Assembly (NCBI GenBank): GCA_001800315.1 | Contig: MGVE01000010.1 | Coordinates: 1-64,000, forward strand | Origin: Elusimicrobia bacterium RIFOXYA2_FULL_47_53 | GTDB taxonomy: Bacteria; Elusimicrobiota; Endomicrobiia; Endomicrobiales; XYA2-FULL-47-53 | Reading direction: 5' to 3' | DNA length: 64,000 nucleotides | Part shown: one piece after another, positions 44,211 to 51,981 of the stretch | Numbering within the stretch: position 1 is the first letter of the stretch | Layout: each line of letters starts with the position of its first letter | The notes under the pieces: generated by a model | What the model was told of the DNA's origin: nothing | Databases searched by the model: none | The model's input: only the letters and a program-made list of their open reading frames with translations | Made by a program: the position numbers and the translations under genes

Positions 44211-44320
44211 GAGCCGATTATGAGCAAAAGTGTTTTGGGATGTCTTCAGTCTTGCTTGTTTGACCTGCCGGCAAGGCAGGGAGTTTGCAAGACTGCCTAA
44301 AATACTTTTGCGAATGGCTC
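44211..44320. repeat. Long imperfect palindrome of 110 bp
   Basis: GAGCCgattatgaGCAAAAGTgTTTTgGG... CAGTCTTGC pairs with GCAAGACTG...CCTAAAATACTTTTGCgaatGGCTC, with an inner CCTGCCGGCAAGGCAGG hairpin. A second small hairpin GTCCGCACgaataaGTGCGGAC follows at 44333-44354. The ORFs in this gap have no protein-like character. The sequence looks like a non-coding palindromic insert. Confidence 0.65.
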
Positions 44321-44479
44321 GCGTGGGCGAATGTCCGCACGAATAAGTGCGGACTTCCATGAGGACGCCGAGATGGTGAGGCGTCGCCTTTCTTTATTAT
44401 CGTTCTTTGCGCGCCCAAAGAAAGTTATAATAGGAATAGAGAAATGACCGCGTCGCCTTACCGGATGATTAGGAAAAAT

Positions 44480-44504
44480 CAGCGGTAAGTGGTAAGTTTT
44501 AAGT
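44480..44504. repeat. Short iterated repeat, fourth copy
   Basis: CAGCGGTAAGTGGTAAGTTTTAAGT, directly before the left end of the element at 44505. It duplicates the layout at 44071-44102. Confidence 0.55.
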
Positions 44505-44707
44505 TGAGTCAGTTAAAAAACCCTTAAAAATGCGCTGTCATTGCGATCTCCCGAAGGGAGAGAAGCAATCTCGCTTTTCCGTCGGGAACGACGAGATTGC
44601 CCCGCCACTGAACCTCTGGCGGACTAACGCGTCGTTGCACTCCTCGCCCTCCACAAAAGCTTTGGCGGGCAGGTAAAGACGGCCTGAAACACTTTTTCAA
44701 CTGACTC
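44505..44707. mobile_element. MITE-like element with TGAGTCAGTT ends
   Basis: Left end TGAGTCAGTTAAAAAACCC, right end CACTTTTTCAACTGACTC, both flanked by AAGT. The same ends bound 32464-32630. The inside differs: it holds a GTCATTGCGATCTCCCGAAGGGAGAGAAGCAATCTCGC palindromic repeat related to the AACGAAGCGAAGG family. Another left end lies at 44103, so the locus may be a nested or duplicated insertion. No coding capacity. Confidence 0.6.
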
Positions 44708-44755
44708 AAGTTATGTCGAGGGCGGCCGAAAAATACTGTGTCCTCTTACCGCCTG

Positions 44756-46333
44756 TCACGCAAACCTTAACACTGATTCAACGGCTTTTATGGCGTCCAC
44801 CGCGGAACTGGTTATACCACCGGCATAGCCGGAGCCTTCGCCGACAGGATACAACCCCTTTATCATGGAGGACTCATAATTTTCTTTTCTGAGCATCCTC
44901 AGCGCGCAGGAAGTCCTTGTCTCCGGAGCCAGCAGCACGGCGCTTTCAGAGATAAATTGAGGATATTCCTGAGCCCACTTATTAAAAGCCATCAGCAGGG
45001 ATTTGTTGACAAATTCAGGGAAAATTCCGGCAAGCTCAACTGAAGTTGTTCCCGTTTCACACGAATTGGGATTAAGCGCGCCTGCTCCCCTGCCATGAAT
45101 ATAGTCCATAAGATTTTGGGCCGGCGCCTTCCAGCCGCCGCCGCCCGCCGAAAAAGCCTTTCTTTCTATTTCCCTCTGAAACTCAAGGCCGGCGAATACG
45201 CCGCCTGGGCCGAAATCGGAAGCGTGGCAGGTGACAACTATCGCGGAATTGGAAAAATCTGAATCTCTGGCCGTGTAACTCATCCCGTTTATAACCAGAT
45301 GCCCGTTTTCAGATGAGGCGTTGACCACCTCTCCGCCCGGGCACATACAGAAAGTATATACCCCCCTGCCGAGCCGCCGGTTCGTGTAGGTCAACGAATA
45401 GGTGGCAGAACCTATCTGCCCGCTGTCTTTGTATTTTTCACCGTAGCGAAAAAGGTTGATGAGCTTTGCGGGGTGCTCTACGCGAACTCCGACGGAAACC
45501 GGCTTCTGCTCCAGCTCCAGGCCCGCGGCATGCAAAACGCGGAAGGTATCGTCAGCCGAATGGCCTATGGCAGGCAAAACCAGCCCTGAGCGGTATTTTT
45601 CAAAGTTATTTATTTCTACTCCGGCCGTGGCGCCGTTTTCAACGAGCAAACCCGTCATTTTTGAATCAAAGCGGATTTCGCCTCCGTTTTCAATTATGTA
45701 TTGCCTGATGTTTTTAATGATGCCGCATATAGCGTCCGTGCCGAGATGCGGTTTCTCAACATAAACCAGATCCTTCGGCGCGCCGAACCTGACAAAAGTG
45801 TCAAGTACTTTTGCCGAATACGCGTTATTGCCGTGGCCCCTTGAAAACAGTTTGCCGTCGGAATAGGCCCCGGCGCCGCCTTCTCCGAAGGTTATGTTTG
45901 ACTCTGTGTTAAAAACCCTGTCGCGCGAAAAAGCGGCGACATCCAGGTTTCTCCGCTCAATCATTTTGCCCCGTTCAAAAATAATCGGTTTAACGCCGTG
46001 TTCCAGAAATTCCAAAGCGGCGAACATTCCAGCGGGACCGAAGCCTATTATTACAGGCCTGTCTTTTAATTCTGCGCGGGATTTTGGCAATACGGGTTTT
46101 TCGCGATAGCAGGGAAGGTTTAATTTATTGTCGTATGAATCGGGAACGCGCACCGCGAGAGTTATGCCGTAATAAAACTGCTCTTTGTCGCGGATATCCA
46201 GCGTTTTGGAGAGTATTTTAATTATCTTAATATCTCCCGGGGTTACGCCAAGCTTTTCGGATACAGCCCTCGCGTGTTCCTCGGGGCTATCCAGCTCTAT
46301 TTTAACCGACAAACCGTCAGCGATTAAATCCAA
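44756..46333 (-). CDS. FAD-dependent dehydrogenase, COG2509 type
   Basis: 525 residues. After an N-terminal helical part (about 1-90) the FAD motif reads PVIIGFGPAGMFAALEFLEHG, followed by FNTESNITFGEGGAGAYSDGKLFSR, a hallmark of the COG2509 uncharacterised dehydrogenases, and ends in GLYPVGEGSGYAGGITSSAVDAIKA. Members often occur in anaerobes; the substrate is unknown. The start codon is TTG (46333) with GAGGGA upstream. The gap of 32 nt to the antiporter gene upstream suggests one transcript. Confidence 0.85.
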   Translation of the reverse strand: MDLIADGLSVKIELDSPEEHARAVSEKLGVTPGDIKIIKILSKTLDIRDKEQFYYGITLAVRVPDSYDNKLNLPCYREKPVLPKSRAELKDRPVIIGFGPAGMFAALEFLEHGVKPIIFERGKMIERRNLDVAAFSRDRVFNTESNITFGEGGAGAYSDGKLFSRGHGNNAYSAKVLDTFVRFGAPKDLVYVEKPHLGTDAICGIIKNIRQYIIENGGEIRFDSKMTGLLVENGATAGVEINNFEKYRSGLVLPAIGHSADDTFRVLHAAGLELEQKPVSVGVRVEHPAKLINLFRYGEKYKDSGQIGSATYSLTYTNRRLGRGVYTFCMCPGGEVVNASSENGHLVINGMSYTARDSDFSNSAIVVTCHASDFGPGGVFAGLEFQREIERKAFSAGGGGWKAPAQNLMDYIHGRGAGALNPNSCETGTTSVELAGIFPEFVNKSLLMAFNKWAQEYPQFISESAVLLAPETRTSCALRMLRKENYESSMIKGLYPVGEGSGYAGGITSSAVDAIKAVESVLRFA

Positions 46334-46366
46334 ATCTGATCCCTCATAGAGAAACGCCTCAATTTG

Positions 46367-48022
46367 TCACAGGGAAACATACTTCTCATGCACAAGAGCG
46401 GCTATAATCTCGCCGGTAAGGTGATAGGGAACGATAACATCGGAAGCTCCTGCCTCCCTAAGCTTTAAGGCGTGTTCCGTTGAGTCGGCCGTGGCAAGAA
46501 TAAATGAGTCAGGCGCCAGGAACCTGCAGTTCTTCACCAGTTCCATATTTGTCACGCCCTTTAAAAGCATATCCGGAATAGTGGAAAGAACCACCTTAGC
46601 GTCTTTTATGTGGGCATGCTCCAGGGTATTGGTGCTGGCGATATCGCCGAACAGGCCTTTAAGACCGGCCTGCTGTATCTTTTTGAGGTTTTCAAGATGA
46701 AAATCAACCACCAAAATGCTTCTCAATATTTCCGGTTTTACCTTGGATAGTTCCGCGACAAGCGCCTGGGCGCCGCGATGGTAACCAAGGATTATTATGG
46801 GGTAAGATTCGGGTATGGTGCAGACATTTTCGCTCCCCGCGCCCTGCCCGGGAGGACAGGTTTTAAATAAGCGCTCAAAAACCAGATAGAGTTCGTGGCT
46901 GTATTTTATAAGATAGGAAGAAAGTATCGCCGAGAGGGCCATGGTTATTATTATCACGCCCATGATATCCTTTGAAATATGGCCGTAGGTTATGCCCAGC
47001 GCGGCGATAACCAGGGAAAATTCGCTCATCTGAGAGAGATTCAAGCTCGCCACAAAGCTGGTTCTTTTACCGGAACCCGTGGACATAAGAAGAGGGTAGA
47101 CCGAAGCAAAGCGCGAAATTATAATAAACAGGGTTATCAGAAGCCCCATAAGAATTACCTGGGTTCCCGGCATGGTAATTTTCATTCCCAGCGAGATAAA
47201 AAACAGAGTCAGGAAAAAATCCCTCAGAGGCAGGGTTTTCGCGGTGACATGCACGCTGTAAGGAAACACGGAGATAGCTATTCCGGCTATAAGAGCTCCC
47301 ATTTCTTTTGACAGCCCCAGATAACCCGCCGTTCCGGCAATGAGGGCGCACCAGCCTATGGATATAGCAACTATCATCTCCGGGCTGGAAGCCACCATTG
47401 AACAGATATTTTTCAGCACATATTTGCTCAGCACAAAACCGATAGCCAGAAGCAGCGCGCTTTTAAGCAGGGCCACCAGCACCAGAGAAAGCTGGGGGTT
47501 CATAAAATTAGGCTGAAGCGCAAGAATCAGGATAGCCCAGATGTCCTGGATAATAAGAATTCCAACCGTTATTTTTCCGGGCAGGCAGTCCAGCTCCATT
47601 TTATCGTATAAAATCTTTACCACAAGCGCCGTACTGCTTAAAGCGCAGGCTATCGCCAGATACAGCCCAGCGAGGTTCCCGCTTTTTATCCCGTACCCAA
47701 TGAGCGGAAAAACCAAAAGCCCCAGGGCCACGCAGATGACAAACTGGCCCACTCCGGAGACAAGCAGCTGCCTGCCTGAAGAAACAATGGTCTTAAGATC
47801 CATCTCAAGGCCTATTACAAAAAGGAGGAGTATTAAACCGATCTCGGAAAGTATTTCTATGGTTTCAGGCTGTGAAACAAGGCCAAACCCTACTTCAGGG
47901 CCGATTATGGCACCGGCCAGCAGGTAGCCTAAAATTATCGGCTGTTTTAAACGGTGCATAATCACACCGATGACAGTCGCCGCCACTATTGATATTCCTA
48001 TCTCCTGCATTAAGCCGTGCAT
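46367..48022 (-). CDS. Kef-type cation:proton antiporter with RCK domain
   Basis: 551 residues: about twelve membrane helices (residues 5-385) with the CPA2 motifs LKQPIILGYLLAGAIIGPE and LSSTALVVKILYDK, then a soluble RCK/TrkA-N domain (about 405-551) starting PIIILGYHRGAQALVAEL with a Rossmann nucleotide-binding loop. Kef systems exchange K+ or Na+ for H+ and are gated by nucleotides or glutathione adducts. An alternative start is Met5. It is the first gene of the transcript that continues into the FAD dehydrogenase. Confidence 0.9.
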   Translation of the reverse strand: MHGLMQEIGISIVAATVIGVIMHRLKQPIILGYLLAGAIIGPEVGFGLVSQPETIEILSEIGLILLLFVIGLEMDLKTIVSSGRQLLVSGVGQFVICVALGLLVFPLIGYGIKSGNLAGLYLAIACALSSTALVVKILYDKMELDCLPGKITVGILIIQDIWAILILALQPNFMNPQLSLVLVALLKSALLLAIGFVLSKYVLKNICSMVASSPEMIVAISIGWCALIAGTAGYLGLSKEMGALIAGIAISVFPYSVHVTAKTLPLRDFFLTLFFISLGMKITMPGTQVILMGLLITLFIIISRFASVYPLLMSTGSGKRTSFVASLNLSQMSEFSLVIAALGITYGHISKDIMGVIIITMALSAILSSYLIKYSHELYLVFERLFKTCPPGQGAGSENVCTIPESYPIIILGYHRGAQALVAELSKVKPEILRSILVVDFHLENLKKIQQAGLKGLFGDIASTNTLEHAHIKDAKVVLSTIPDMLLKGVTNMELVKNCRFLAPDSFILATADSTEHALKLREAGASDVIVPYHLTGEIIAALVHEKYVSL

Positions 48023-48100
48023 ATCCGCGCCTTTATAAACAAATTTATACTGATATCTTACGAATTATATAATTTTGACCATTTTATATCAAACGAATAA

Positions 48101-48133
48101 AAAAAAACCGCCCGTAAATACGAGCGGTTTTAT
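48101..48133 (-). terminator. Terminator after the DUF2892 gene
   Basis: AAACCGC / GCGGTTT stem, followed on the minus strand by a run of eight or more T. It ends the ferredoxin-DUF2892 transcript. Confidence 0.85.
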
Positions 48134-48173
48134 CAGTTTGATTTCGTAAAAACTAAGCCATAAGAGAAAGAAT

Positions 48174-48407
48174 CTATTTGGTTGAGCAGGTGCCGTCCCC
48201 AATGCCAAACCTTGCCAGCATTGTCATTGCAGGGCACCACTTAGTAAAAATCGACTGGATTAGCCCCGCGGCAAACAGAACGGGGATAATCAAAAACGCG
48301 CAGTTGACATAATAAGCCAGAGCTATACCCCCAAGAACTACAACCCCGGTTATCAGCCTTAAAAACTCCTCAGCGTTCATGGATGGACTCACCTTTATTT
48401 TATTCAT
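48174..48407 (-). CDS. DUF2892 (YgaP-transmembrane-like) protein
   Basis: 77 residues with two membrane helices (ITGVVVLGGIALAYYVNCAFLIIPVLFAAGLIQSIF), then KWCPAMTMLARFGI, the DUF2892 pattern. The domain occurs alone or fused to rhodanese, as in YgaP, and is usually part of sulfur or thiol metabolism. Its ATG overlaps the stop of the ferredoxin gene (ATGA). Confidence 0.85.
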   Translation of the reverse strand: MNKIKVSPSMNAEEFLRLITGVVVLGGIALAYYVNCAFLIIPVLFAAGLIQSIFTKWCPAMTMLARFGIGDGTCSTK

Positions 48408-48598
48408 AGTATTTTAATGGCCTCCACCGGGCAGACCCGCTCGCAGCCGGCCAGCCGGTCGCATTTTGAATGGTCGGTAACCTCGCATTTCCCGCTCTTG
48501 CCGTCAATATAGAGAATATTTTGCGGGCACATAGCCACGCACACCCCGCATCCCACGCACGCCTCCCTGTCAATCGCCACCGTAACACTGCCGTTCAT
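48404..48598 (-). CDS. Small 4Fe-4S ferredoxin
   Basis: 64 residues with CVGCGVCVAMCPQN and a second cysteine set CDRLAGCERVCPVEA, so two clusters are possible. AAGGAGG precedes the ATG by 6 nt. It is first in a two-gene operon with the DUF2892 protein. A promoter and a palindrome lie upstream. Confidence 0.85.
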   Translation of the reverse strand: MNGSVTVAIDREACVGCGVCVAMCPQNILYIDGKSGKCEVTDHSKCDRLAGCERVCPVEAIKIL

Positions 48599-48622
48599 TT
48601 AACGCCTCCTTGTTATATCCTT

Positions 48623-48659
48623 ATATCGCAATATTACGATATTTTGATAGTTTTGTCAA
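48623..48659 (-). promoter_or_regulatory. Promoter with palindromic operator before the ferredoxin gene
   Basis: Minus strand TTGACA (48654-48659), 17 nt, TAATAT (48631-48636). The 20-bp palindrome ATATCGCAAT-ATTACGATAT (48623-48642) covers the -10 box. Its core ATATTAcgATAT resembles ATATTAgaATAT in front of the ArsR gene. Confidence 0.65.
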
Positions 48660-48678
48660 GAGGCTTTTTGGGGAAAAT

Positions 48679-48706
48679 AAAAAATTGCCCGTTTTAGAGG
48701 CAATCA
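48679..48706 (-). terminator. Terminator after the methyltransferase genes
   Basis: ATTGCC / GGCAAT stem with a T-rich tract after it on the minus strand (TTTTTTATTTT). Confidence 0.7.
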
Positions 48707-48771
48707 AAACTACCCGCCAACCACACGCCGCGGGAACCTGTTTTCGGTAAAACCCAAGACAGACATATTAT

Positions 48772-49332
48772 TTATTCAAGAATAATTCCGTAATGATATG
48801 GCCTTAAATCGTATTGTTTAGGATTTACAAATCCAGCGGCTATCGCCCATTTAATACAATCCTCTGGTTTAGGGCGGATACTAATTGATGGCCCGCGGGG
48901 CGTCGTCGGATCGTTTCTCCAGTGGATAATGCCGAGCTTGCCGCCCTTCTTAAGTATTCTTTTCGCTTCAGCCAATAAAACCTCGGGGGTCTCAAGATGG
49001 AGTATATTAAACAGCATGACATAACCAACACCGCCATCCGGTAATCCTGATCCCTGAGCCATAAAATCCCGCTCAATTGCTTTCACATTTTCAAGGCCAA
49101 GCTGTTTTGCTCTTTCTTTTGTTATCCGGATCATATCCTCTTCAATATCCAACGCGTAAACGACACCTTTGATGATTTTAGCCGCCGGAATCGTAAAAGT
49201 ACCGTAACCGCAGCCAAATTCCGCGACATCACCGGAATTGCTATCTAAACCAAGTGTCGCGAGCACCTTAGCAGGGTCAAAGAACTTTTCCCACATCTCA
49301 TGATCCGGCATTCCGCTTTCTCTGATCTTCAT
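48772..49332 (-). CDS. Class I SAM-dependent methyltransferase
   Basis: 186 residues with the SAM-binding motif VAEFGCGYGTFTIPAA (motif I), VYALDIEEDMIRITKERA (motif II) and YVMLFNILHLETPEVLLAEAKRILKKGGKLGIIHW. It resembles the UbiE/arsenite-methyltransferase-like group without the As-binding cysteine set. It overlaps the next upstream methyltransferase gene by 35 nt. Substrate unknown. Confidence 0.82.
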   Translation of the reverse strand: MKIRESGMPDHEMWEKFFDPAKVLATLGLDSNSGDVAEFGCGYGTFTIPAAKIIKGVVYALDIEEDMIRITKERAKQLGLENVKAIERDFMAQGSGLPDGGVGYVMLFNILHLETPEVLLAEAKRILKKGGKLGIIHWRNDPTTPRGPSISIRPKPEDCIKWAIAAGFVNPKQYDLRPYHYGIILE

Positions 49333-49876
49333 ACAATATCCTTTTTTTCACGCCGTATTGAGCCGGATTCGCGCATATCAAGAAAAATCCTTTTTGGGGT
49401 TGTTCCACATAAATATTACTGAACCCACTGTTTATCAGCAGACCAATAATATGTTTTATTGTAAATCGCCTGCATTTATCCTCTGATTTTCCAGCTTCAG
49501 GCGAATATTCGGCAATAATAATCTGCCCTCTACCGCTTAATGCCACCTTGACCTGACCGAGCGCTTTCTTCACATCCTTTACATGATGAAACGAATGCAC
49601 AAAAACAACCGCGTCAAATTTCATTTCACCGACAACTCCGGCAATACTCTCGGCTTTTCCGGAAAGGCACTTAATAAGATGACAGGTATTGAATTTTTTG
49701 CAAAGATCATGCGCCTGTCTAAAACCTTTATTGGAGATATCCAGGCCTGCGACAGGTTTTTGCAGCTTCTTTGCGAAATAATTGCACAAATACCCGGCTC
49801 CACAACCAACATCAAGAACTTTGTCTTCTTTTTGGAGTTTCTCCAGTATTATCTGCCCGATTTGCTCATTATTCAT
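49298..49876 (-). CDS. Class I SAM-dependent methyltransferase
   Basis: 192 residues with motif I VLDVGCGAGYLCNYFAKKL, motif II VAGLDISNKGFRQA and DAVVFVHSFHHVKDVKKALGQVKVALSGRGQIIIAEYSPE. It is distinct from its neighbour, and the 35-nt overlap suggests co-translation. It lies 12 nt after the OsmC gene, so OsmC and both methyltransferases probably form one transcript. Substrate unknown. Confidence 0.82.
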   Translation of the reverse strand: MNNEQIGQIILEKLQKEDKVLDVGCGAGYLCNYFAKKLQKPVAGLDISNKGFRQAHDLCKKFNTCHLIKCLSGKAESIAGVVGEMKFDAVVFVHSFHHVKDVKKALGQVKVALSGRGQIIIAEYSPEAGKSEDKCRRFTIKHIIGLLINSGFSNIYVEQPQKGFFLICANPAQYGVKKRILYEDQRKRNAGS

Positions 49877-49888
49877 ATTGGACTAAAC

Positions 49889-50422
49889 TCATACTTTTGT
49901 TATCTCTATACTCGGTGTAAGTTTGACTGGGTTTCTCAGGGTGAAGACTACTGGGCACCGCTGAAGCGCTAATGCCTCGGCTTCTTTTATCTTTTCAGCA
50001 GGCGCGTCGCTGACCACATGAAGTTTTACCCGCACCTCTTCCATAATCGGGCTTTCACTTAAGCCGAAGACTTTAGAGAAATTCACATCCGCTTCAACCC
50101 TGGTTGTAAGTTTTTTTATTTCTATGCCTAACATCGCCGCCATAGTGGCAAAAGTGCCCGTATAGCAGGAGGCTAATCCGAAAAAGCAGTAGTGCATCGG
50201 GCCCGGATATTTTCCACCGCCGCCCATAAAGGTTGGGTTATCAACTTCAAACATTGTCTGTCCGCCCTCAAATGTTACCGCCGACTGAAATTGCGGCCCA
50301 CCTTCTTTTATTAGCCATTCGCCTTCAACAACTTGCGTCCTTCGCGCTTTGGACGAATCGTTCCGGATTTGCCCTCCAAATTCCATTACCTTGCCCATAT
50401 CAACATTGTTAAGCTTATTCAT
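49889..50422 (-). CDS. OsmC/Ohr-family peroxiredoxin-like protein
   Basis: 177 residues with an OsmC-like fold: GGQTMFEVDNPTFMGGGGKYPGPMHYCFFGLASCYTGTFATMAAMLGIEIKKLTTRVEADV, and the second cysteine in ALQRCPVVFTLRNPV. The two cysteines match the catalytic pair that reduces organic hydroperoxides or handles sulfur adducts. AGGAGG precedes ATG. Being beside DsrE, ArsR and DUF2892 genes suggests thiol or sulfane-sulfur stress rather than general osmotic stress. Confidence 0.85.
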   Translation of the reverse strand: MNKLNNVDMGKVMEFGGQIRNDSSKARRTQVVEGEWLIKEGGPQFQSAVTFEGGQTMFEVDNPTFMGGGGKYPGPMHYCFFGLASCYTGTFATMAAMLGIEIKKLTTRVEADVNFSKVFGLSESPIMEEVRVKLHVVSDAPAEKIKEAEALALQRCPVVFTLRNPVKLTPSIEITKV

Positions 50423-50433
50423 TGCGCGCCTCC

Positions 50434-50538
50434 TTAATTTGTCTTAGCTGCGGCAAACACAATATATCCTCCTCTACCATAACCTGTTTTGTCCGGGTTA
50501 ACTACCCTGGTCAGGCCCGAAGAAAAATAGTGATTCAT
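50434..50538 (-). pseudogene. Possible methyltransferase remnant (34 codons)
   Basis: An ATG frame MNHYFSSGLTRVVNPDKTGYGRGGYIVFAAAKTN stops just before the OsmC ribosome site. RGGYIVFAAAK recalls the end of a SAM methyltransferase strand (KPGGYIVF). There is no ribosome site. It may be noise. Confidence 0.25.
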
Positions 50539-50573
50539 ATTTTTATTAAGCGGACAAATAGCCCGTGCTTTTC

Positions 50574-50876
50574 TTATAACCAGTCGCCATAGAACCTTTC
50601 CCTGTACTCTTTCTCTTCGCCCGATATCTGAGCATCGTCAACAACCTGCTTTGTGAACCGATATCTGTAATTCTCACAGAACTCCAGCAGAAGCTTGTGC
50701 GCAGCGTTAATCCCCTTAAACCTCTCCTCACATATCTTTTCCGACTTTCCCCTGCATCTGTCCGGGTGACATTCAAGGGCAAGCTGGCGGTATGCCTCTT
50801 TGATTTCCTTTATATTTGCTTCCTCGGGCAACCCCAGCAGTTTTCTTGCTTCATCAACTTCTTTATAATTAATCAT
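50574..50876 (-). CDS. Small J-domain (DnaJ-like) protein
   Basis: 100 residues: a J-domain (about 8-70) with DEARKLLGLPEEANIKEIKEAYRQLALECHPDRC, including the essential HPD motif, then a charged tail. It lacks the Gly/Phe, zinc-finger and C-terminal domains of DnaJ, so it is a specialised co-chaperone that recruits DnaK to a partner. GAGGTG precedes ATG. It sits between the OsmC and DsrE genes. Confidence 0.85.
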   Translation of the reverse strand: MINYKEVDEARKLLGLPEEANIKEIKEAYRQLALECHPDRCRGKSEKICEERFKGINAAHKLLLEFCENYRYRFTKQVVDDAQISGEEKEYRERFYGDWL

Positions 50877-50960
50877 ACTGACACCTCGCAGCTTTTATAC
50901 TAAAACCACTTCAGGAACCGCCTTCTTTTCACCACAGGGCACGGCGGGGCATTTTAAGGC

Positions 50961-50979
50961 TTTTTATATTGACTCAAGT
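50961..50979. repeat. Solo MITE-end-like sequence
   Basis: CTTTTTATATTGACTCAAGTTA matches the right end of the element at 44707 (CTTTTTCAACTGACTCAAGTTA). It abuts the stop codon of the DsrE-like gene. No matching left end is seen nearby. Confidence 0.4.
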
Positions 50980-51299
50980 TAAAAAGTAACCACCTTGTCG
51001 CTTTCTTTAATAAGATCATACAAGTCCTTCATTGTGGACAGTGGGCAAAGCTCGGAACCCTGTGAATTGCGGATCTTAAGGCAAGTACCGCAGGCGAGTA
51101 TCTTGCCTCCGGCATCAACCAAAGACTGCATCTGCTCCTTAACTTTAAACCTCTCGCTGTCCAGAGCTTCGCATTCAACACCCTTCGCGAGCAAAAAGAC
51201 TTTAACCTGATCCTTCTCTTTCAGAGCGAAGTTCCCCAGCCTGAAAGCATTCCACACCGTTTCCGAATCAGTTGAATAAACAACAATGCCTAACTTCAT
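50979..51299 (-). CDS. DsrE-family sulfur-relay-like protein
   Basis: 106 residues of the DsrE/F/YchN fold: LGIVVYSTDSETVWNAFRLGNFALKEKDQVKVFLLAKGVE, then LACGTCLKIRNSQGSELCPLSTMKDLYDLI. The cysteine in ACGTC lies at the position of the persulfide-carrying residue of DsrE-type proteins. Likely role: binding or moving sulfane sulfur. The ATG overlaps the stop of the ArsR gene (ATGA), so regulator and DsrE are a coupled pair. Confidence 0.85.
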   Translation of the reverse strand: MKLGIVVYSTDSETVWNAFRLGNFALKEKDQVKVFLLAKGVECEALDSERFKVKEQMQSLVDAGGKILACGTCLKIRNSQGSELCPLSTMKDLYDLIKESDKVVTF

Positions 51300-51646
51300 C
51301 TTGCTCTCCTTGTTAATGTTTTAACCGCGCGAGCCTTTACTGACAGCTTCGCGGTGCGATTTAGTTTCTCAAGCAACACCTCGCGCATCTTGTCAAAAGC
51401 TTCGCTAATTTTCGGGCTTGTCAGGGAATAATATATTTTTACGCCTTTCCGGCGCGTCTGCACAATGCCCTCGTTCCTCAAGACCCCTAAATGCTGCGAA
51501 AGGTTCGCCTGGCTTATGCCGGCACGCTCCATCAGCTCGCCAACCGAAAGCTCCCTGTTGCGCAGAAGGTTTAACACCTCAAGGCGCTTGGCAGAAGTAA
51601 ACACCCGGCACATACGCGCGTGCATTTCATAAAGCTTATCAATCAT
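51296..51646 (-). CDS. ArsR-family transcriptional regulator
   Basis: 116 residues with the ArsR winged helix: SAKRLEVLNLLRNRELSVGELMERAGISQANLSQHLGVLRNEGIVQTRRKGVKIYYSL. It has a Cys near the N-terminus (MCRVF) but not the ELCVCD metal motif of ArsR/CadC. Together with the DsrE partner this suggests a persulfide- or thiol-responsive repressor of the BigR/SqrR kind, though a second sensing Cys is not evident. GAGGAGG precedes ATG. Confidence 0.87.
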   Translation of the reverse strand: MIDKLYEMHARMCRVFTSAKRLEVLNLLRNRELSVGELMERAGISQANLSQHLGVLRNEGIVQTRRKGVKIYYSLTSPKISEAFDKMREVLLEKLNRTAKLSVKARAVKTLTRRAR

Positions 51647-51670
51647 TACCGCCTCCTCTATTACTATATA

Positions 51671-51702
51671 AGCATATTAGAATATACTAATAACAAAGTC
51701 AA
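51671..51702 (-). promoter_or_regulatory. Promoter with overlapping palindrome before the ArsR gene
   Basis: Minus strand TTGACT (51697-51702), 17 nt, TAATAT (51674-51679). AGCATATTA-GAATATACT (51671-51688) is an imperfect palindrome over the -10 box and shares ATATTAnnATAT with the ferredoxin promoter. The remaining gap to 51899 contains only a weak CCGC/GCGG hairpin near 51765 and no gene. Confidence 0.65.
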
Positions 51703-51898
51703 GGGTTTTGTATCGCCTTCGGTGTCAGCGAAAGCAGCATCTTCTGCCAAACAAATATAAAAACCGCCCTTTTACGGAGCGGCTGATGCCTGACATTGCC
51801 TGACCTGAGGCCAAAATTGCTATAACGCGCCGCTTCGCTTTTCTGCCATTCGCGACAGTGCGAAAGTTAGCTTCAAATCCCGCCTAAGCACTGCTAAA

Positions 51899-51932
51899 TA
51901 AAAAAAACCTGCTATGAAGCAGGTATTTTTGT
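51899..51932 (-). terminator. Terminator after the flavodoxin gene
   Basis: CCTGCT-ATGA-AGCAGG stem followed on the minus strand by a long T-run, 12 nt beyond the flavodoxin stop. Confidence 0.85.
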
Positions 51933-51941
51933 TAAGCCCTC

Positions 51942-51981
51942 CAACTACATGCCATCAGAACTTGTTTTAAGGAGTGATTCT
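51942..51981. repeat. Flavodoxin-3'-end direct repeat, copy 1 (in the intact gene)
   Basis: CAACTACATGCCATCAGAAC-TTGTTTTAAGGAGTGATTCT encodes the end of the flavodoxin-like protein (ESLLKTSSDGM-stop on the minus strand). Copies in the same orientation lie at 56648-56687 and 57947-57975. Confidence 0.8.

Noticed and set aside
44145-44709. ORFs of 60-71 residues in the repeat nest
   Set aside because: Their frames follow palindromic repeats and change with them; composition is not protein-like.
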